Source: Alg239-R122 sp041746135 (GTDB lineage: Bacteria > Pseudomonadota > Alphaproteobacteria > Sphingomonadales > Sphingomonadaceae). From it: a DNA stretch of 28,436 nucleotides. The notes beneath the pieces are model-generated. The model saw nothing but the letters and a program-made list of their open reading frames with translations. It made no database searches and was not told where the DNA came from. Made by a program: the position numbers and the translations under genes. Location: assembly GCA_041746135.1 (NCBI GenBank), contig JBGTHQ010000007.1, positions 1-28,436 on the forward strand. The letters are read 5' to 3'. Position 1 is the first letter of the stretch. Each line of letters opens with the position of its first letter. Below are positions 23,989 through 28,436 of the stretch, piece after piece.

Positions 23989-24747
23989 ATGAAATTCGAT
24001 CTTTCGGCGGCATGGAATGACAGCCTGCACCTGCTGCGCCAGAACAGCCAGCTGCTTGTTCCGCTGGTCGGTATTTTCCTGTTCCTGCCCGCACTGGCTT
24101 TCGCGCTGTCGCTGCCGGCCATGGCCGAACCGCCCGCGACCGCCACGTCACAGCAGGTGCTGGCGCTGATGATGTCCTATTTCCGCGACCTTGCGCCCTA
24201 TTTCTTTCTGATGGGCCTGATATCGCTATTCGGCAATCTCACCATCTTGCGGCTGTTTCTGGGCGACAGACAGAGCTCGGTCGGCGATGCGCTAAAGACG
24301 GCGCTTGTCCTGTTCCTGCCTGCGATCGTCGCGCAGCTTTTGTCGAGCGTCACTGTGGGCATCGGGTTCATGCTGTTCATCATCCCCGGCCTTTATCTGC
24401 TGGGCCGTCTTTCGGTGACAATCGCGGTCATTGCCGGCGAACGCCAGGCCAATCCCATCACAGCGTTGAAACGATCGTGGGAAATTACCCGCGACAATGG
24501 CTGGCGCATCGTCATGTTCATCGTCGTCATCGCCATCGTGGGTTGGCTGATCCAGGCGATCCTGTCGGGAATTACCGGGCTGGTCGCGGCACTGGCGACG
24601 ACACCCGATGTCGCGCTGGTGATTGTGGGAACGCTGGACTCGCTGCTGGGCGCGTTGTTGTCGGCGATCATGATCTGTGTGACCGCCGCGATTTATCGCC
24701 AGCTGGCAGGCCATGCGCGCCGCGAGATCGATACTGTTTTCGAATAA
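23989..24747 (+). CDS. Multi-pass membrane protein, GDPD-membrane-domain/YciC-like
   Basis: A 252-residue inner-membrane protein with about six hydrophobic segments (residues 22-45, 64-85, 103-125, 127-150, 168-195 and 205-235). The MLFIIPGLYLLGRLSVTIAVIAGE stretch followed by ITALKRSWEITRDNGWRI is typical of the membrane domain shared by YciC-like proteins and glycerophosphodiester phosphodiesterase fusions. No catalytic domain is attached. It is followed after 46 bases by a paralogue; both open with KFD...AW and a short amphipathic helix. Function unknown, perhaps envelope maintenance. Confidence 0.75.
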   Translation: MKFDLSAAWNDSLHLLRQNSQLLVPLVGIFLFLPALAFALSLPAMAEPPATATSQQVLALMMSYFRDLAPYFFLMGLISLFGNLTILRLFLGDRQSSVGDALKTALVLFLPAIVAQLLSSVTVGIGFMLFIIPGLYLLGRLSVTIAVIAGERQANPITALKRSWEITRDNGWRIVMFIVVIAIVGWLIQAILSGITGLVAALATTPDVALVIVGTLDSLLGALLSAIMICVTAAIYRQLAGHARREIDTVFE

Positions 24748-24793
24748 GAGGGTGTGGCAGCACGGCGACCATATATAACGGAGGCAGCAGAAC

Positions 24794-25642
24794 ATGCAGA
24801 AATTCGACATGGGCCGCGCCTGGACGCATTGCGTCGCGTTGGTCCGGCATGATGGCTGGAAAGTCGCTGGGTTCACGCTGATCGTCTATGGCGCCGTCAT
24901 TCTTTTGGGCATGGTCGGTGTCTTCCTTTTTGCCGGTGTATCGGCGATGGATTTCGGGCTCGAAACTATGGAGCGTTTGGCGGGCGCGGGTTTTGCGATC
25001 GTGTTTTTCGCAGTCGTCATCTTTTCGATCCTGCTGTTCACATCCTATTTCGCCGCGTGGCGGCTGACTTTGTCAAATGGGCAGGACAATTTCGCCGGCT
25101 CACTATTATATGGCTTGATGGCAGCTGTCCCGGCAATGCTGGCAACGCTGCTAGTCTTCGCCGTGCTCGGTCTGGCGATGGCGTTAATGACGCTGCCGTT
25201 CGGATTGGGTGCCGGCCTGGGTAGCGATATGGCAGGTGCAGCCGGCATTGCAGTCGCACTTTCCCTGCTGACCATTCCCTATCTGGTGCTCGTGCTGTTC
25301 CTGGTCGCGCGGCTGGGACTGTGCGGGCCGATTATGGCGGTGCATAAAAGCTATAATCCGTTTTTCGGATTCCGCAGGTCATGGAAAGCCACGCGCGGCA
25401 ATACCGGGATGCTGATGCTGTACGTATTCCTCGTGAATCTGATATTCGGGTTCGTCTATCTGTTCGTTACCCTGCTGACGGGCGGTATGGATGCTTTCGT
25501 CCCCGGCCTTTCCGTTATCCTGTCCTTTCCGGTCAACATCGCGCTCGGCGTGGTTTACACGCTCATTCCCGCGGGCATGTATCTCGCGTTGATCGGCGAT
25601 ACGGGGTGGGCGCGGCAGGATGTCGAGGCGATTTTCGAATAG
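24794..25642 (+). CDS. Multi-pass membrane protein, paralogue of the preceding gene
   Basis: A 282-residue inner-membrane protein with the same design as its upstream neighbour: MQKFDMGRAWTHCVALVRHDGWKV, several hydrophobic helices, then VARLGLCGPIMAVHKSYNPF and FGFRRSWKATRGNTGML, the counterpart of the neighbour's SWEITRDNGW, and both end in a D-VE/D-TVFE tail. GGAGGCAG precedes the ATG. The two probably arose by tandem duplication and may work together. It converges on the acetyltransferase gene with three bases between stops. Confidence 0.72.
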   Translation: MQKFDMGRAWTHCVALVRHDGWKVAGFTLIVYGAVILLGMVGVFLFAGVSAMDFGLETMERLAGAGFAIVFFAVVIFSILLFTSYFAAWRLTLSNGQDNFAGSLLYGLMAAVPAMLATLLVFAVLGLAMALMTLPFGLGAGLGSDMAGAAGIAVALSLLTIPYLVLVLFLVARLGLCGPIMAVHKSYNPFFGFRRSWKATRGNTGMLMLYVFLVNLIFGFVYLFVTLLTGGMDAFVPGLSVILSFPVNIALGVVYTLIPAGMYLALIGDTGWARQDVEAIFE

Positions 25643-25645
25643 AAC

Positions 25646-26248
25646 CTAGCGCATAACAGAATGTTCAATCAGCGGCACATGCGGCGCGGCATCGCGTGGA
25701 AGATGGCCCGACAGCCGCGGATCAGGCAGTATCTCGACTTCGCGCGCAAACGCCACAAACCCGCTGCGCCGATAAAAGCGCAGCGCGCCCGGATGATCGA
25801 ACGAACAGCTGTGCAGCCATAGGCGCGCGACACCGTCATGCCCCCATGCCTGCCGCAAGATCCATTGCATCAGACTGCGGCCATGGCCTTGCCCGGCATG
25901 TTCGGACATGAGGGCGAGAAAAGCGATCTCGCATTCGTGCGCAATGCGGTAATCCAGTTCGATCAGACCGACCGCCGTACCGCCAGTGTCCAGAACGCGG
26001 AATATATGCACGTCATTATGGCCGATAATCGCTCTGACATCCGCATCGTCCATCACCAGCCGCGACATCCACAGCCAGGGCAGGCCGACCTGGGCGAACA
26101 GCGCGCGATACGGGGCCAGATCCGGCGTTTTCCAGCGTTTGATGGCGAATATGCTTTCGTGCTGTGCGGCCAGTTCGGGCTTTTGCCGCATCTCCAGGTG
26201 CGTGACGACGCTGGCCAGATACCCGGGTGGAACCGCAATCTGCGTCAC
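25646..26248 (-). CDS. GNAT-family N-acetyltransferase
   Basis: A 200-residue acetyltransferase. The acetyl-CoA-binding motif A is EIAFLALMSEHAGQGHGRSLMQWIL (Q/R-x-x-G-x-G/A form: GQGHGR), preceded by VGLIELDYR and followed by LWLHSCSFDHPGALRFYRRSGF. Substrate unknown. It starts four bases after the hemF stop and is probably cotranscribed with it. Confidence 0.85.
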   Translation of the reverse strand: MTQIAVPPGYLASVVTHLEMRQKPELAAQHESIFAIKRWKTPDLAPYRALFAQVGLPWLWMSRLVMDDADVRAIIGHNDVHIFRVLDTGGTAVGLIELDYRIAHECEIAFLALMSEHAGQGHGRSLMQWILRQAWGHDGVARLWLHSCSFDHPGALRFYRRSGFVAFAREVEILPDPRLSGHLPRDAAPHVPLIEHSVMR

Positions 26249-26252
26249 GATG

Positions 26253-27107
26253 CTATTCCCATACCGCTTCGGGCGGCAGGCTCATCAGAATCGCATCGAC
26301 ATTGCCGCCGGTTTTCAGCCCGAACGATGTACCGCGGTCATAGACCAGATTGAATTCGGCATAGCGCCCGCGCCATTTCAGCTGCTCGAGCTTCTCCGTA
26401 TCGGTAAAATCGCTGTCCATCCGCCGCCGCACCAGTTTCGGGAAAATGTCCAGAAATGCGCGCCCCACATCCTGCGTGAACGCGAAATTGGCATCGAACC
26501 CGGTGGCATCCTCGCATTCCAGATGGTCGTAAAATATCCCGCCGACGCCGCGATGGCACTCGCGGTGCGGGATATAGAAATACTCGTCCGCCCATGTCTT
26601 GTAGCGGTGATGATCGGCGACAGCGTGCGCATCGCATGCCGATTTCATCCGCGCATGGAATTCCGCTGTATCGTCCGCTTTGGGCAGCGGGGGGTTGAGA
26701 TCCGCGCCGCCGCCGAACCATGCCTTTGTCGTCACCAGAAAACGCGTGTTCATATGTACGGCGGGCACGTGCGGGTTGGCCATGTGCGCGACCAGCGAGA
26801 CGCCGGTGGCAAAAAAGCGTGGATCTTCGGCGGCGCCGTTGATCGATCCGGCAAATTCGGGGCTGAACGTGCCGTGCACGGTCGACACATTGACGCCGAC
26901 TTTTTCGAACACCCGCCCCTTCATCACGCCGCGCACGCCGCCGCCGCCGGGCGCGCCGTCATGATTGGTCCGGTCCCAGCCGGAATAATCGAACGTGGAA
27001 TCGCTGCCCGCCTCGCGCTCGATCGCGGCAAATTCCGCGCAGATGTCGTCGCGCAGGCTTTCGAACCAACTTCGCGCCGTTTCTTTCTGTGCTGTCCAGT
27101 CGGTCAT
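26253..27107 (-). CDS. hemF: Oxygen-dependent coproporphyrinogen-III oxidase
   Basis: A 284-residue HemF, which oxidatively decarboxylates coproporphyrinogen III to protoporphyrinogen IX in haem synthesis. GGGGVRGVMKGRVFEKVGVN, AWFGGGADLNP, HRYKTWADEYFYIPHR and EFNLVYDRGTSFGLKTGGNVDAILMSLPP are family signatures, all present. It is preceded by trmL at 23 bases on the same strand and followed by the GNAT gene, forming a likely trmL-hemF-GNAT unit. Confidence 0.97.
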   Translation of the reverse strand: MTDWTAQKETARSWFESLRDDICAEFAAIEREAGSDSTFDYSGWDRTNHDGAPGGGGVRGVMKGRVFEKVGVNVSTVHGTFSPEFAGSINGAAEDPRFFATGVSLVAHMANPHVPAVHMNTRFLVTTKAWFGGGADLNPPLPKADDTAEFHARMKSACDAHAVADHHRYKTWADEYFYIPHRECHRGVGGIFYDHLECEDATGFDANFAFTQDVGRAFLDIFPKLVRRRMDSDFTDTEKLEQLKWRGRYAEFNLVYDRGTSFGLKTGGNVDAILMSLPPEAVWE

Positions 27108-27130
27108 CTATCCCTCGTCTCGCGCAATGG

Positions 27131-27580
27131 TCAGCGCCGCGTCTGCCGCAAAGCCTCGCCCACTGCAATCCCTGCGGCGACGGCGACATTGAGACAGCGC
27201 ATGCCCGGCTGCATCTCGATCCGCACTGCCAGATCGGTGTCGTCCGCAACCGTGCCGGGAACGCCCACGCTTTCGCTGCCCATCAGGATGATATCGTCGC
27301 GGCGAAATTCGGCATCGTACAGCGCGCTTTGGGCTTTGCTGGTCATCAGCACGATGCGATGCCCAGCCGCACGCGCGACCGTCAGAAACTGCGTCCAGTC
27401 GGCGTGCCGCACCACGTCCGCCGCATCGCCATAATCCATTGCCGCGCGTTTGAGCTGCCGGTTGCCCAAGGGAAACCCGCACGGCTCGATCACGTCAAGA
27501 CCCACGCCCATACACGCGGCAAGCCGCATCGTGGTGCCAAGATTTCCGGCGATATCGGGTTGGTAAAGGGCAAGCCGCAT
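27131..27580 (-). CDS. trmL: tRNA (cytidine/uridine-34 2'-O)-methyltransferase
   Basis: A 149-residue SPOUT methyltransferase of the TrmL (YibK) type, which methylates the ribose of the wobble base in certain tRNA-Leu. LYQPDIAGNLGTTMRLAACMG, IEPCGFPLGN, LMGSESVGVPG and MRCLNVAVAAGIAVGEAL (the knot) are conserved. Length is right for the minimal family. It is divergent from petA. Confidence 0.95.
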   Translation of the reverse strand: MRLALYQPDIAGNLGTTMRLAACMGVGLDVIEPCGFPLGNRQLKRAAMDYGDAADVVRHADWTQFLTVARAAGHRIVLMTSKAQSALYDAEFRRDDIILMGSESVGVPGTVADDTDLAVRIEMQPGMRCLNVAVAAGIAVGEALRQTRR

Positions 27581-27632
27581 GTTCGCGCTTTACGACGTCT
27601 TGCAAATTATGTCATCCATGATGCAAAATTCA

Positions 27633-27645
27633 CTGTTGGCAACAG
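27633..27645. promoter_or_regulatory. Palindrome in the trmL/petA divergent gap
   Basis: CTGTTG-G-CAACAG is a perfect 13-base palindrome about 140 bases before petA and 53 before trmL. It is flanked on the trmL side by a second inverted repeat TTGCA...TGCAA (27600-27625). It may be an operator; no regulator can be named. Confidence 0.3.
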
Positions 27646-27782
27646 GCGGGGTTTGCGGCTATTAGCGCCCCAAATGCATGTCGTGACGATATGGATTCCT
27701 TGTCCGGCATCTGCTAGGGCAAGAGGCGAGATGGGGCAGTTCCCGCGAAAATTTGTACAGCCGGTTCGAATAGGGCGATTGA

Positions 27783-28373
27783 ATGAACGAAGCAGCAAGC
27801 ACCGATCCACATATCGTGGTCACCCACAATGATAACGAAAACGGTGCCCAGGATGGCGTGCGTCGGCGCGATTTCATCAATATCGCCGCGGTCAGCTTTG
27901 CCGGTGTCGGCGCGGCAGCAGTCTTGTACCCGCTGATAACGCAAATGGCCCCCTCCGCCGACGTGCTCGCGCTCGCATCGATCGAACTCGACGTATCGCA
28001 GATCGAACCCGGGCAGGCGATCAAAACGATTTTTCGCAAACAGCCGCTGTTCGTGCGCAATCTGACGCCAAAGGAAATCGCCGCGGCCAAGGCAGTCGAC
28101 GCCAGCGCGCTGCGCGATCCGCAAACGCTGGCCGAACGCACCGCAGTGGGTCATGAAAACATGCTGATCACCATGGGGGTCTGCACCCATCTCGGCTGCG
28201 TACCACTGGGCGCGGCAGAAGGCGAAGTCCAAGGCGAATATGGCGGCTATTTCTGCCCGTGCCACGGTTCCCATTACGATACCGCCGCGCGCATTCGCAA
28301 GGGGCCGGCACCCACGAACCTGGAAGTGCCCGAACTGGAATTTATTTCCGATACAGTTGTCAAAGTCGGTTGA
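27783..28373 (+). CDS. petA: Cytochrome bc1 complex Rieske iron-sulfur subunit
   Basis: A 196-residue Rieske protein of the ubinol-cytochrome c reductase. The 2Fe-2S ligands are C134 and H136 in CTHLGC and C158 and H161 in CPCHGSH, with the C139-C160 disulfide pair also present. The N-terminus has a twin-arginine-like motif (RRRDFINIAA) before the single membrane anchor, as expected for Tat-inserted Rieske proteins. petB follows after 11 bases. Confidence 0.97.
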   Translation: MNEAASTDPHIVVTHNDNENGAQDGVRRRDFINIAAVSFAGVGAAAVLYPLITQMAPSADVLALASIELDVSQIEPGQAIKTIFRKQPLFVRNLTPKEIAAAKAVDASALRDPQTLAERTAVGHENMLITMGVCTHLGCVPLGAAEGEVQGEYGGYFCPCHGSHYDTAARIRKGPAPTNLEVPELEFISDTVVKVG

Positions 28374-28384
28374 GGTAGAAGAAT

Positions 28385-28436
28385 ATGAGTTTTCCCTGGG
28401 CGAAACAATATAATCCCACCAATCCGGCGATGCAGT
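28385..28436 (+). CDS. petB: Cytochrome b subunit, first 17 codons
   Basis: The ATG at 28385 begins MSFPWAKQYNPTNPAMQ and runs off the right edge. Its position 11 bases after the Rieske gene, with GAGG and AGAAG upstream, and the usual petA-petB order identify it as the bc1 cytochrome b. The identification rests mainly on position. Confidence 0.8.
   Translation, partial: MSFPWAKQYNPTNPAMQ

Noticed and set aside
25986..27434. Rightward open frame of 482 codons
   Set aside because: It lies antisense to hemF, trmL and the GNAT gene, all with clear family motifs; the long frame is a by-product of high GC codon bias.

Overview
This window reads as chromosomal DNA of a high-GC alphaproteobacterium, most likely a sphingomonad (Sphingomonadaceae or Erythrobacteraceae). 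The basis is the style of the large TonB-dependent receptor and its carbohydrate locus, the argD-argF-hslO and petA-petB gene orders, and the general protein character. Genus cannot be decided from the sequence alone.

Region 1 (1-11430) is a carbohydrate-utilisation locus. A rightward operon (esterase-like hydrolase end, GH1 beta-glucosidase, exported endonuclease/exonuclease/phosphatase-fold protein, each joined by an ATGA overlap) converges on a leftward pair (TonB-dependent receptor, then a GH144/glycoamylase-like lipoprotein). The receptor diverges from a rightward GH3 beta-glucosidase and a lipoprotein sulfatase. The divergent gap holds a LacI-type palindrome sitting on a plausible GH3 promoter. 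The simplest reading is outer-membrane capture and cleavage of a beta-glucan, perhaps a beta-1,2-glucan carrying substituents, down to glucose. Two tandem intrinsic terminators lie between receptor and GH144 genes, the second directly against the GH144 ribosome binding site.

Region 2 (11431-17851) is an accessory island built of mobile-element debris and cargo. It holds a mobC-like gene, the first 59 codons of a relaxase, a two-HKD phospholipase D-like protein, a trbL fragment abutting a truncated lysR, and a leftward module of FrnE/DsbA-like protein, two SMR transporters, a nucleoside deaminase and a MarR regulator. Two matching palindromes in front of the first and last genes of that module are likely MarR operators. 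The island lies off the 3' end of a tRNA-Arg(CCG) gene, the usual place for tRNA-targeted integration, and a short imperfect repeat of that end follows the sulfatase stop codon.

Region 3 (17852-28436) is core chromosome: tRNA-Arg, argD-argF (with a leader that can fold as terminator or antiterminator), hslO, a DUF3617-like exported protein, a probable small RNA ending in a very strong terminator, queC, a small acidic lipoprotein, lipB, a pair of paralogous membrane proteins, a GNAT acetyltransferase, hemF, trmL, petA and the first codons of petB. The most rewarding places for a second look are the MarR-controlled module, the argD leader, the small RNA before queC, the attenuated GH144 gene and the PLD protein.
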